Shown here piece by piece: positions 49,296 to 59,159 of a DNA stretch of 64,000 bases. The DNA lies in assembly GCA_964017155.1 (NCBI GenBank), contig OZ024861.1, positions 52,431,809 to 52,495,808 on the forward strand. The letters are read 5' to 3'. The notes under the pieces are model-generated. The model was given only the letters and a program-made list of their open reading frames with translations. It had not been told where the DNA came from and did not search any database. The first letter of the stretch is position 1. Each line of letters begins with the position of its first letter. The DNA is from Oasisia sp. SBJ-2009 (taxonomy: Eukaryota; Annelida; Polychaeta; Sabellida; Siboglinidae). Position numbers and translations under genes: made by a program.

Positions 49296-49744
49296 TTAGT
49301 CTTTGCATCTTTGCTCAATAATTGCAGCATGGGTAATTGTCTCTCATATATAGAAAAGTCGAGACGAGAATTGCGGGTGACAGAAACGTGTTTACTGCTT
49401 AGACCTCTCCTACCGCCAAGAAATCATTGTAAACTTATACCTGTGATATGTTCTACTCTGACCAACGGTGTCTTAAAGCTTACACTGGCCATACTGACAT
49501 TTGTCTATCCTACCTTTGTCTTATTTCTCTTCCGCACTCTGTTATCGAGTTCACGTTGCGTTGTCGGCGTTCAAAGCATCGTGACGATCAGCAGAGCTAA
49601 TACATTAGAGCTTAAATAGAGCTGGGTCTCTTCGGACACACAGCGCCCTCACACGGATGGGGTCAAAACATACCGTACTAAATGACGAAACGTCCGAGAT
49701 TGAGCGAGATCTGTGTGCGAGATAGAACGCATTTGGTCCCACCG
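49296..49744. other. No gene recognised
   Basis: A 102-codon frame (49,311-49,619) has a hydrophobic stretch but no recognised family or splice context, so it is not called. Confidence 0.35.
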
Positions 49745-49960
49745 GGTAGTCTAGCGTAACCGACTGTCGGTCGGCTGCGTAACTACGCCGAGAAGAGAGT
49801 CTGGCGACTTTCCCGGCTTTTGAATATTAACCGTAATGTCAAACAATGCTGCCACTCCACGGATGTTGGTTAATCCTGCCGTAATTCCTATTTTACAAAC
49901 AACTGCAAATGTTTATTTATTTTTGTGTGAATATAAGTTCAATGTTGAATACTTTTCTAC
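49745..49960. repeat. Dispersed repeat family, copy 4
   Basis: Shares 'gactgtcggtcggctgcg', 'aactacgccgagaaga', 'caatgctgccac' and 'ggttaatcctgccgtaattc' with 47,046-47,480. Confidence 0.8.
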
Positions 49961-49963
49961 ACA

Positions 49964-50555
49964 TAATTATCTGGCGGCCGCCACTTATTTATCTGGCGGC
50001 CGCCACATATTTATCTGGCGGTCGCCACATACTTATCTGGCGGCCACCACTTATTTATCCCCCATTTTTTTAGCTTGAGGGGGACAGCACAGGGAATACC
50101 CCCCACCTTTTCAATTCAGAAAGCAAAATTACTGGCATATAGCGAGACTGATCATTCTCCTCTCTGAATAACCTTACATAGATCTAGTATTAAAATCAAT
50201 ATACCCAAATATAAACTTCCGACTACGCAGTGGAAAATCACTAGATAAATTGCTAGGTTGGCTGTCAGTTTGCACCCTTATACTAGCCATCAAGCGCATG
50301 ATAGATGATTAATTTATGTTTGCCCTGTCACCCCTTGCATTGCAGCTTGCAGTATGCTTATCGCCTACGGCTGAACCACTTTGTGTAATTTGATCCCATT
50401 TGAGTGATAATAATTTTCTTTGGGATTGGGAAGTTCTACACAGGCACCCTTGCAAATGTTTTGTTGTGGGACCAATCTATATATAAAACTGTGGCGGCCG
50501 CCAGATAATTATGTTGCGGCCGCCAGATAATTAAGTGGCGGCTGTCAGAATTTTA
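49964..50555. mobile_element. MITE-like element with repeated subterminal GGCGGCCGCC motifs
   Basis: The left end carries four tandem 22-bp copies of 'ttatctggcggccgccac' (49,967-50,060). The right end carries three inverted relatives, 'gtggcggccgccagataatt' (50,492-50,545). The ~430-bp interior has no coding sequence. The arrangement of repeated motifs in opposite orientation at the two ends suggests a non-autonomous DNA element. Exact ends and a target duplication could not be fixed. Confidence 0.65.
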
Positions 50556-50582
50556 TTATTATATTATATTACATTACATTAC

Positions 50583-50583
<1 letters not shown>

Positions 50584-50650
<67 letters not shown>

Positions 50651-50665
50651 CACACACACACATAT
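50584..50665. repeat. (TA)n / (CA)n microsatellite
   Basis: A TA tract, a short TG break, then CACACACA. Confidence 0.95.
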
Positions 50666-50940
50666 ATTTCATAATATTGTCATGATGTTTTGTCATATTT
50701 ATTTATCTAACTTATAATATCATCATATTGTGTTGGCATATTTATTCTAATATTTTGATAATTTTATTTTTAATTTTGCTGTCCGTTCACACTTCCATAT
50801 TATAGACATACCTAACTAAATACTACTAACAGCCAATGTATACATACTTTTATTGTGTACATACAGTACTGTGTGATTTAAATGTTATGTCTTTCTCCAT
50901 TGTACGGAACATAAAGTTATTGTTGTTATTGTGAACCCGA
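50666..50940 (+). mobile_element. LINE 3' UTR and tail next to a splice acceptor
   Basis: The end 'tctccattgtacggaacat' followed by 'aaagttattgttgttatt' matches the LINE end at 63,765-63,815. Both sit directly upstream of the same DEG/ENaC exon. The upstream part is AT-rich and non-coding. Confidence 0.6.
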
Positions 50941-50958
50941 AACGTTTGTCACTGACAG

Positions 50959-51126
50959 GATTCTCTGGCTGGCGATCGTCCTAAGCAGCACAGCGATGTT
51001 CGCTTGGCAGTGTCATGAATTCATTGGACATTACTTGAGCCGACCTGTCAGATGGAAGATATCGGTGTCACAGCAGCAGCCTGTCGTCTTTCCCGCTGTC
51101 ACCATTTGCAACCAGAACGCCTTCAG
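50959..51126 (+). CDS. DEG/ENaC sodium channel, exon 2 copy A (TM1 and start of extracellular domain)
   Basis: The exon is 168 nt, phase 2 at both ends. Its acceptor is GTCACTGACAG and its donor CAG/GTGTGT. It encodes 'ILWLAIVLSSTAMFAWQCHE', the first transmembrane helix of the amiloride-sensitive/acid-sensing channel superfamily. 'YLSRPVRWKIS' follows, and the exon ends in the diagnostic 'FPAVTICNQNAF'. In family members this segment forms part of the pore-lining trimer and leads into the ligand- or proton-sensing ectodomain. Over the 163 bases shared with the copy at 63,838 there are about four differences (Ala/Gly and Val/Met changes, one silent). I found neither a matching first exon upstream nor downstream exons before the next start exon at 58,218. 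It may be an orphan or part of a decayed paralogue. Confidence 0.85.
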
Positions 51127-52512
51127 GTGTGTGACGATGTGTGCAGGCATTACAGAATCAGATACGTGATGTGTATGCCTTTCGCGTGCGTGGGAGGGAT
51201 GTTGCAGTGGAGAGATGTAACATCTAGAGATTCGTCATCTGTCAACATAATTTTAACTGCACATCTTTGACACCATCCAATAACCTTTGATGAAATACGC
51301 CTTGTCAGAGTATTGACTGCTAAATCCAATCTCCAGTTCCCTCTACAACTATTGAGGGTTCAGTGAACATTTTGCTTTTCCCACAAACCCACTTCCCACG
51401 GTTCTACCGCCGATGCAGTGAACTAATAAATCGCTTTACGACAATTGTCTAAAATAAATGCGTACAAATGGTAGGGATAATTACATTGTTGTATTTGTAC
51501 CCGACATTTTAGTAAACATCTTGACATTGAATTGGTGTTACAACAGGCAATCATACGTCATCAACCGCTGTACTTCGTAAACAGTGTTTGTTTTGTAGGA
51601 GTCAGCACAAACAAACAAACAAACTCGACCACTCTGCTTCTCGCCGCTCTCCAGTTCCGGAGGCCCACGGGGGTGTCACAATGGCAGGCGGGGGGGGGGG
51701 GGCACTATCACACACACTGCTATAACTGCTATTTCAAGTATAGACGGTGCCATTTACTAGATAGAAACACTAGCAGTGCTATGATAAAACGACATTTTTA
51801 GACAGTAGATATTATTCTTGGTCGCCCTCTTAAGACATAATTCACACAAGTGTTTATGTATATCCAATACAACTGTTTGTAGCCTGTTCCTTCTCTATAA
51901 TACTGCAACCATTCAATTGGCAGGACTAACCTTGCTATAACCACTAATCACTAGAAGTAATCTGACTACACCTTAACTAGTATATATCAACATGTATTTA
52001 ACTAGTACATATCAGCACATATGTAACTAGTATATATCAACACTTATTTAACTACACACGGTGGATGTACGTTACATACCTACGGCCTTCCTCAGAGAAC
52101 ACTGTGTGTTCTCTTAAAAAGCACAGATAACGTACTCAACCGTGTGAAGTGGAACAACCAACAGGTGGATAAGTCCACCGTACGCAAAGATACGGACAAC
52201 AGGCACCCAGTATATAATCATATAACCAACATCAATACACTGTGTACATAGAAGAAAGCAACTAACATCGCGCAGCTAACCCGAATCATAGCCAGTTAGG
52301 TACATCGACAAGATACGTGCACCATAACGACAATACAATAAAAGCTCTTCAACGCAGTGCAGGGAAACGATACATCAAGCAAATGACAAGGTGTCAATTA
52401 GTTGTCAAAGTACATACCTAGAGAATACGTGTACAAGTGTACGTGCGTCAAAGTACAATAACGTATGTACCCGAATGTATAACATCACCATATCTTATTC
52501 GTCCAGAGAGAA
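51127..52512. other. No gene recognised
   Basis: Should hold exon 3 of copy A if that gene were intact; none was seen. A G run lies at about 51,690-51,702. Short repeats of 'aactagtatatatcaacac' type lie near 51,975-52,050. Confidence 0.4.
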
Positions 52513-53680
52513 TTAATTAGTTAAATAAATCACTACGGTATGAGAGAGAAATGCTGGAATGGGTGAATAGCTTTCTGAGCAGTCGCACACAGGCAGTGAT
52601 CTTGGAAGGGAAAAAATCTTCACCGGCCGCAGTGACCTCAGGCGTCCCACAGGGATCTGTACTTGCCCCCATCCTCTTCCTATGCTACATAAACGATCTA
52701 CCAAACCAAGTTTCCTCAACCGTACGACTCTTTGCTGACGACTGTCTGCTATATCGCAACATCAACACAACACATGACGCAGAGACATTGCAAGAAGACA
52801 TAGACAAACTGCAAACATTGGAAGCGGACTGGCTGATGGAGGTTAATCCAGACAAATGCGAAATCACCCGAATCACTAACAGAAGGAAAAAGAAAATTGT
52901 CACCAATTACTCCATACATGAACACCAACTAAATGAAGTTAAAGGCGCCAAGTATCTTGGAGTAACCATAGACCGAACTCTGTCTTGGAATGAGCATATC
53001 AACAATGTAACAAAGAAAGCCAACAACACCAGGGCCTTCCTACAGCGAAACATCAACAGATGCCCAGAGGCTATCAAAACGCTATGCTATCAAACGTTTG
53101 TCAGGCCAATCGTGGAGTATGCCTCGACAGCATGGGACCCGTCCACAGAGAAACATATCAAATCTGTGGAGAACGTGCAGCGACAGGCTGCACGCTTCGT
53201 GAAGAGCGACTACCGACGACGCAGCAGTGTGACCACCATGCTCGAAAGCTTGAACTGGGTGTCCCATGCGAGCAGGCGGGCTGAAGTCAAGCTCGTAATG
53301 TTGTACCGCATTACAAACAACTTAGTGGACGTAACAATATCCGCACTCACAGCCGCTCCTACACGCACCACAGGCAACACACACCGCTACTTACACCCAT
53401 CCACCCGCATCGAAGCCTACAAACACTCCTTCTTTCCGAGCACCATCAAATCATGGAACAAATGCACACAACAAATAGTCAGCAAAGAATCACTCAATTC
53501 ATTTAGAAGGCTTTTGCAGTCAATGCCTACATAAGGACATATTTATATTTTATTAACCCCTACCCCCGTGCAACACCACCCTCTACTTGCGTCCGACCAA
53601 GCTCGACAATACTCTAGCCACGTATGTACGTGGCTACTACAGAGTGCTGAGCTACAATGACAAGAAGAAGAAGAATGACA
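52513..53680 (+). mobile_element. 5'-truncated Jockey/CR1-group LINE with AAG-rich tail
   Basis: Coding similarity starts inside the RT at about 52,513, so the 5' part is lost. The 3' UTR (53,535-53,660) is short and ends in 'aagaagaagaa' (53,662-53,674). No target-site duplication was confirmed. Confidence 0.8.
52551..53534 (+). CDS. LINE reverse transcriptase, C-terminal 327 residues, open
   Basis: An uninterrupted frame begins in the RT palm. 'EWVNSFLSSRTQAVIL' and 'VTSGVPQGSVLAPILFLCYI' come first, then the catalytic 'RLFADDCLLYR' and 'DWLMEVNPDKCEITRI'. The thumb follows with 'AKYLGVTIDRTLSWNEHI', and 'FVRPIVEYASTAWDP' and 'RYLHPSTRIEAYKHSFF' lead to the stop. The catalytic Asp pair is intact but the first Asp motif and the endonuclease are missing through 5' truncation. 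The open state suggests a younger insertion than the LINE at 18 kb. Confidence 0.88.
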   Translation: MLEWVNSFLSSRTQAVILEGKKSSPAAVTSGVPQGSVLAPILFLCYINDLPNQVSSTVRLFADDCLLYRNINTTHDAETLQEDIDKLQTLEADWLMEVNPDKCEITRITNRRKKKIVTNYSIHEHQLNEVKGAKYLGVTIDRTLSWNEHINNVTKKANNTRAFLQRNINRCPEAIKTLCYQTFVRPIVEYASTAWDPSTEKHIKSVENVQRQAARFVKSDYRRRSSVTTMLESLNWVSHASRRAEVKLVMLYRITNNLVDVTISALTAAPTRTTGNTHRYLHPSTRIEAYKHSFFPSTIKSWNKCTQQIVSKESLNSFRRLLQSMPT

Positions 53681-54790
53681 GAACATCCTAATCGTCAAAT
53701 CGTCTACCGCACGTATAACATATGCTGATCCCACTATAGAACAACAGGTGAAACTAGGCGAAGTGCGCACAATCGTCCAGCCAATAAACATATCTATTTG
53801 AGTATCTAGACATACACGTGTAAAATAATGAGGCAACCGTAACCGTGTTTGCTACAATACGGCCATATATACCTTTATCAATCGCTGTCATTAAGCAATA
53901 ACCTCTATAATCCCAACAACTTCATTAAATGCTGTCATTAAACAATAACCTATATAATCCCAACAAGTCCTTGCACTATGCTCAGTCAAGTGTCGATCTA
54001 TACGTAGGTTCGTCAACAAAAATATATCCCTGGAATCGATCCTGGATTCCTTGTTCTGGAGGACGACTCTGCTTGGTCTAAACATGGCGTCCCCTATGTT
54101 TAAATTGCCAGACTACCTCTGATCCGAAAAAGCAACGTCTTGCGTTTATCGAATCCCCTGTAACTACCTTGAACTAGGTATACAGTTTTAATCCAACACC
54201 TTTGTGGTGCTAACTCGTCACGGGGCTCAAACCCGAATTAATAGACCCATCTCGCATGAATGGAAATAGTAAAAAAAACAGTAACGTGTGGATATAGAAT
54301 ACCAACAATTTAATTCCAATGGCAATTCGGAAAACATGCCGGATAGGAAGCACTACGTGGCACGTCGTATTTAAATGTAGCTACGAAGTCAAACTAAGTC
54401 CATATCCTCGCAGTCAGCTTGTAGTGTTTGCTTGTGTGTGATAACCTTTTACCAGTTTATCTTGTGTTTCAAGTGATCGTGTTTAAATTAATATATTAAG
54501 GCTAACTATCTACAATTGGATCTTGAAATGTTTTAGAGACTGTCGTTTTATACGCATCTGCATATATTTGTAAACCGCCCGAGAGCAAATTGTATTGATC
54601 GGGAGCTATATAAGTATTTTATTTATTCTTAAACAAAACGTTAACGTGGAATAAAAGGCAATTATATACATCATGGGCGTAAAAGAGTTAATTCAAAAAT
54701 ATGACTACACATACAAACAATATCACGAAAACAGTTTATCCCACAGACATAGCCGAGACCCGGGCCGACACATCTCTAGGCGATGGCCGT
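53681..54790. other. No gene recognised
   Basis: A short local duplication lies at about 53,886-53,960 ('ctgtcattaa.caataacct' and 'ataatcccaacaa', two copies). Nothing else is identified. Confidence 0.45.
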
Positions 54791-54897
54791 GTTCACACCG
54801 AAATGTCCACGTGTCACTCAGTAATTAAAATAAAATAACAAACGAGCTAATCGTTTTGACGTGTAACAAAATTTATTTGCAGAAATGACTTTAGGTA

Positions 54898-57748
54898 GGG
54901 GAGACCGGGGCTAGTTGTAACAGGGGTAAGTTGTAACAGAGGGCTTTCAGACAAAACTATTAATGCAAATTATTCTGCAAGAAGACAGCATGTTTATCAA
55001 TAGATTTGAGCATGTCATGTGTAATATCACACCAATCCGTCGACACGCCATTAATTTATGCCGTTTTTAAAGAAAACACGTACTATTCTGATTTTTTTCA
55101 ATATTTTCAAGTTAAGTGTATGTGTGTCCATAATTCATATGTTCTGCTTTTTCATTGATGGATGTATTTACGAGTATATTATTTTAACTCTGACATAAAC
55201 TTTTAAACAGGATTTGAAGAATATGTTATGCAATATCGTGTTTTATGAAAAAGACGGGTCGGGGCAAGTTGTAACATTCATCTCGGGGCAAGTTGTAACA
55301 CCGTTTAGGCCGGGAGCCAGGTCCAGGTCTCAGCATGTTTTCTGCTAAGTTTTTTTCACTGCCATTTCCTGTTAACCTATGCCACGGGCCATCACAAGTT
55401 TGTGATGACCACTCCCAACTCGGGGCCTTTTGCCCTCAGGGGGCCAAAACCCCCTTTTCGGGCCTAAAATTAGGTATATTCAAATATTGTGTCAGTGTGA
55501 CGTCAGAAATAGACATAGAAAGACCATATTTGGCAGAAAGCATCATTAGATAGTAGGAAGGCTACCATATATGAATTAAGGGCTTTCCACAAAGCAATTC
55601 CATTATTTGAGCCATTGCGTCCCAAAAATGATGAAAAATCGTCCTCCGCCTGACACGTTCATGTCAGAAATTTATATTTACAAGCCTTTCGAAATGAACA
55701 ACATGGACTCTTTTCCAAATAGAAAACTTCCCAAGGCCACAAGCTTCTATTTGGTATCACGATGACCTCTCTATCTTGAAAATTGTGCCCGCTGTGGGTG
55801 AAAAGCCTAATATACCCCCTATATGACGGAAATTTCAGTTATCGGATTTCGGGTCTTCTAATGTGCTACCATCTTTAATTTTTGGACAATAACCTTGATC
55901 TTTAAGTTGATTTCATGTGTATCAGTGTTGTTCAAGTTTACTGTGCATATCTGAATTCTATATAAGGTCAAAATCAACGATAAAGGTTCAAGGTCAATTG
56001 ATTTTATCCCCACGCATGGACTGTGTGGGCGCAGAAATCAAGCTATGCTTAACCATGTGGCATGTAATACCTCGTTCTGAAGCCCTGCGCATCTAGATGT
56101 CGATTCTAGACTTTGTCTCGTCATACAATCAAGCAGGATACCCTGGTCGTAAAGGCCCCTGAATGTAATACTGCCCCCCGATATATTTGCCAAATTAGCG
56201 ACCACGGAATTACGCTATATAGTTCAAGTGCTTCAGTGATTAGCAATTCTGATGTGGTGAAGAGACAACCCGAAGGAGCAGTTTTCCATAGTGATTGGGA
56301 CAATTTCGATCAGTTGGTTTCAGATGTGTATGTAGCATGGTCCGTTCAGTGAGAAATGGAGAACTGGGAGAAACTGGGCACTTCTGCCTCGAATACTTGG
56401 ATTGCATCTGGCTCGTCTTGTCATTGAACAACGCAATCAAAACGAATGACTACGACAGGTACAAGTCTGCATAAGCCACATGCCTGGGCAAATCAGCAGA
56501 ATTATGCTTGATTTGTCACATATTACGGCCACTTTCTAGAATACATTGAGAAAACGCACCCTGGTTCAGAGAATCTGCTGCGTGCTGATGCTATCAATGT
56601 TGCCAGATCGCAGTATCCGCTGCCACACTGATAAAACAATAGAAGAGACAGCTATGAAGTGGCTCAAGTCTATATCAGGTTCTGGTACATATTCTGCTGG
56701 AATCAGCGGTATCACCAGTAATTATGAAGCGAGTCAACGTCACCTTTTGACTGTGCATGCCAAGGGAGAAAATGCTCGAAAACAGACAGACCGCTAGAGC
56801 AGCGCGAGCTACAGGATGCAGTAGTAGGCGAAAACTGCCACTCACGAAAGGCAAAGGCAAAGCTCTCGTCAAGAAAACAAAATCAGTGGAATGGTTCTGC
56901 TTAGTATGTGACGAGAATTACGCCGACAGCAGGTCGCATGAACAGTGGATCCAGTGTCAGATGTGCCTCAGATGGGTACACACTAAAAGCACCACAGGCG
57001 ACGACACATATCTGTGTCACTTGTGCGACTCTGACAGCGAGTAGGCCGTATTCGTCAGGTTCCTGTCGTTGCCGGTCTGATGATATATGTCATACTAGTC
57101 TTGTTTTTTAATTTCGATTTTCATCTTTCTTTTTAATTTTATTGTGGAAAGGAATACCTAACGAGTGTGCATAATAGCCCATTGCATTCACAATATACGT
57201 TACATCATATACTAAGTTAAAACATGCGATTAATTACTGGGCCTACTGTGTTTTGGCAATTATAAATAACCATCACATGTTTGTAATCGAAATGATTGTT
57301 ATTGCAATTTCTGGTAATAAAACTATGTTTTGTTTGGTCAGATACTGTGTTTAAAAGCTGAACTCCAATACGGAATATACTATATATGCAATGATACATC
57401 GTTATTATTAAGTCTCAAATAATGTATATAGCTTACAGAAAGCAGTAGCATCAATTGTGTAATTTTATGTTGTGTTACAACTTACCCCAATGGTAAAACA
57501 TACGTGTTACAACTTACCCCGTACTCTGTTACAACTTGCCCCGTATCGGGGTAAGTTGTAACACTTTAGGACACCTCATATAATACGTCATACCGTAAAT
57601 GTGAAATATCCCAGACAATTAATTATCTCCAATTAACTGCGGGAGATATGTGAGGACCTTTTGGCATAAAAAGAGTTTCGATAGGATACGAAACCCTCCC
57701 GCAAACCTGAAACATGTTGGTTTTGTTACAACTAGCCCCGGTCTCCCC
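54898..57748. mobile_element. TIR DNA transposon flanked by TA, with repeated subterminal motifs
   Basis: The ends are inverted copies: 'ggggagaccggggctagttg' at 54,898 and its complement ending at 57,748. Both are flanked by TA (54,896-54,897 and 57,749-57,750). TA duplication is typical of the Tc1/mariner/pogo group, among others. A 16-bp motif 'ggggtaagttgtaaca' or a close variant occurs about nine times near the ends in both orientations (54,907-54,940, 55,262-55,305, 57,470-57,740). The interior carries a decayed gene at 56,113-57,044. Confidence 0.9.
56113..57044 (+). pseudogene. Decayed transposon gene with C-terminal PHD-like zinc finger
   Basis: The coding remnants are spread over frames 56,113-56,352, 56,546-56,797 and 56,757-57,044, so at least two shifts are present. 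The first reads 'AVFHSDWDNFDQLVSDVY'. The second has 'DKTIEETAMKWLKSISGSG', then 'GISGITSNYEASQRHLL'. The last ends in a Cys/His cluster: 'WFCLVCDENY', 'EQWIQCQMCLRWVH' and 'YLCHLC'. That cluster fits a PHD-like finger of the kind found at the C-termini of some DDE transposases. The middle is loosely reminiscent of the 'TENPAALRRWM' region of the 8-11 kb gene, but this is a weak inference. Which protein moved the element is not clear. Confidence 0.6.
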
Positions 57749-58045
57749 TATAACCATTTCTCTCCGCTTTTCCACAAATTCCATTAAGCGTGGTATTATT
57801 GATTGTTATTAAAATTAAATTATAATGATGGTTTTGTCCTACACAGTTCGCCTAGTAAGTTTGTGGCTCAAAACGAAATGTCTAAATGTCAATCATTAAT
57901 GAAAATAAAATGTCAGCCGAGGTAGTCGTGTTGACATGAAACAATATTTAATCGCCAAAATGGTTTTAATATAATAATTGTTATCCACACTTCTACTAAT
58001 TCCATTAAACGTGGTATTGTCGATTGTTAATAAAGGTTACATTAA

Positions 58046-58217
58046 AAGGACAAAGCTTCAATCGTTTTGCCCTACAGCGCCAACAGTAGAGTGATTAAAT
58101 AACAGAGCAACTCATCAAGTCAGTGTGGTGGACCGACCGAAAGAGTTACTCCGTCATCACACAGTTGTCTGTGAACGTCAACGTCTGGATCGTAGCTACG
58201 AATAGTTTCTTGTCGCC
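58046..58217 (+). promoter_or_regulatory. 5' leader and probable promoter of the DEG/ENaC gene
   Basis: The sequence before the start codon is less AT-rich than its surroundings and ends in a good Kozak context, 'ttgtcgccATGg'. No TATA box is obvious. The transcription start cannot be placed. Confidence 0.35.
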
Positions 58218-58426
58218 ATGGAAGACACCAGTACAACCCACCAGATGCAAGAAACCCGGATGTTAGAAAGCCCGTCCGCAGTGACGTCACTGCGGCTCGG
58301 TGACGCTGGAGACGAGACGACAGAGTCGAGCAAGCACTGGGGCCGCGCCTTCAGGAACTTCTGTGAAACGACCACATTTCACGGGCTGCGAAACATCACT
58401 GAGACGACAAGCCACGTATCTCGCAG
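58218..58426 (+). CDS. DEG/ENaC sodium channel, exon 1 (cytosolic N-terminus with His-Gly motif)
   Basis: The start exon has 69 codons plus two bases (phase 2), ending at donor CGCAG/GTGAGG. After a Ser/Thr/Glu-rich head it reads 'HWGRAFRNFCETTTFHGLRN', the conserved DEG/ENaC N-terminal block. The His-Gly pair is required for gating in the family. Splicing to the exon at 63,838 gives 'VSR' plus 'RILWLAIV', with phases in register and TM1 following at the expected distance. The gene would encode a trimeric cation channel of the plasma membrane; whether it is proton-, peptide- or mechano-gated cannot be told. The 5.4-kb intron holds a LINE with a nested RTE. Confidence 0.9.
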
Positions 58427-58779
58427 GTGAGGCAGTTCTTGGTTCGGAAAACGATTGTTGTAAGGAAATATTTCCATTCCCGAAGACAATATGTTCTATC
58501 CCGTTTTCAATACGTTTATTTCAGGTTATCTGCCAACACTTCCAGAACTAAAGTGTCAAGAATAAAAATACAGTTTATCTGCTAGATAAAATACGTTGTC
58601 CATCGGTTTGCTTACAAAATATGTTTCTAAACCCATTGACACTGCGACTGATTACATGAACTTCTGTATAGACACGATACTTCTAAAACAAACCAGTTTA
58701 TGTATAATTATCCTAATGGAAAGCCGTGGATGGCTAACTAGGTCACGAAATTATTGAAAGCCAAGCAATATGCATTTCA
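58427..58779. other. Start of DEG/ENaC intron 1
   Basis: AT-rich intronic DNA with no recognised element before the LINE remnant. Confidence 0.5.
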
Positions 58780-59159
58780 GACAGGTGATAGAATTTCACT
58801 AGGGATGGCTCAGGCATAACTAAAAGCATGAGCAGACTACAGAATAAGATACAAGCGCTATTTAAGCAGAATAACATTAAACAAGCGTGGCACAGCGTCA
58901 AGTCAATCCCTGGTTGTAACGAATCGAATAAACTCTGCTGTTTTTCTAACTCCACTGAATCTGCTAACGATTTATACACATTTTGCTGCCTCTTTGTTTG
59001 TCACGGCTATAAAGCCGATATGAACTCTGCTGTCCATGGTGCTAACTTATTACCAGAGCACACATTGAGACATGATGACGTCAGTGTTTTTAAGAATATG
59101 GAAATTAACAAACCTGCTGGCCACGACAGTATCTATTTAAGGGTTGTCACCTGAAACTG
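58780..59159 (+). mobile_element. CR1/L2-like LINE remnant, upstream half (split by the RTE insertion)
   Basis: The frame 58,828-59,154 encodes the pre-RT region: 'FKQNNIKQAWHSVKSIPGC', 'ANDLYTFCCLFVC' and 'NMEINKPAGHDSIYLR'. The matching downstream half resumes at 62,697. The last 11 bases (59,149-59,159) are the target-site duplication of the RTE. Confidence 0.75.

Larger units (their letters stand above)
54798..58045. repeat. Two ~210-bp repeat units, the first split by a DNA transposon
   Basis: The first unit runs from 'cgaaatgtccacgtgtcact' (54,798) to 54,897, then continues at 57,749 to 'attccattaagcgtggtatt' (about 57,800). The second, unsplit unit runs from 'cgaaatgtctaaatgtcaat' (about 57,874) to 'attccattaaacgtggtatt' (about 58,020). 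The unsplit copy serves as an empty-site reference for the transposon insertion. Confidence 0.75.

Noticed and set aside
49311..49619. A 102-codon frame with a hydrophobic segment, considered as a missing DEG/ENaC exon 1
   Set aside because: It lacks the 'F...T..HG' block and a matching phase-2 donor.
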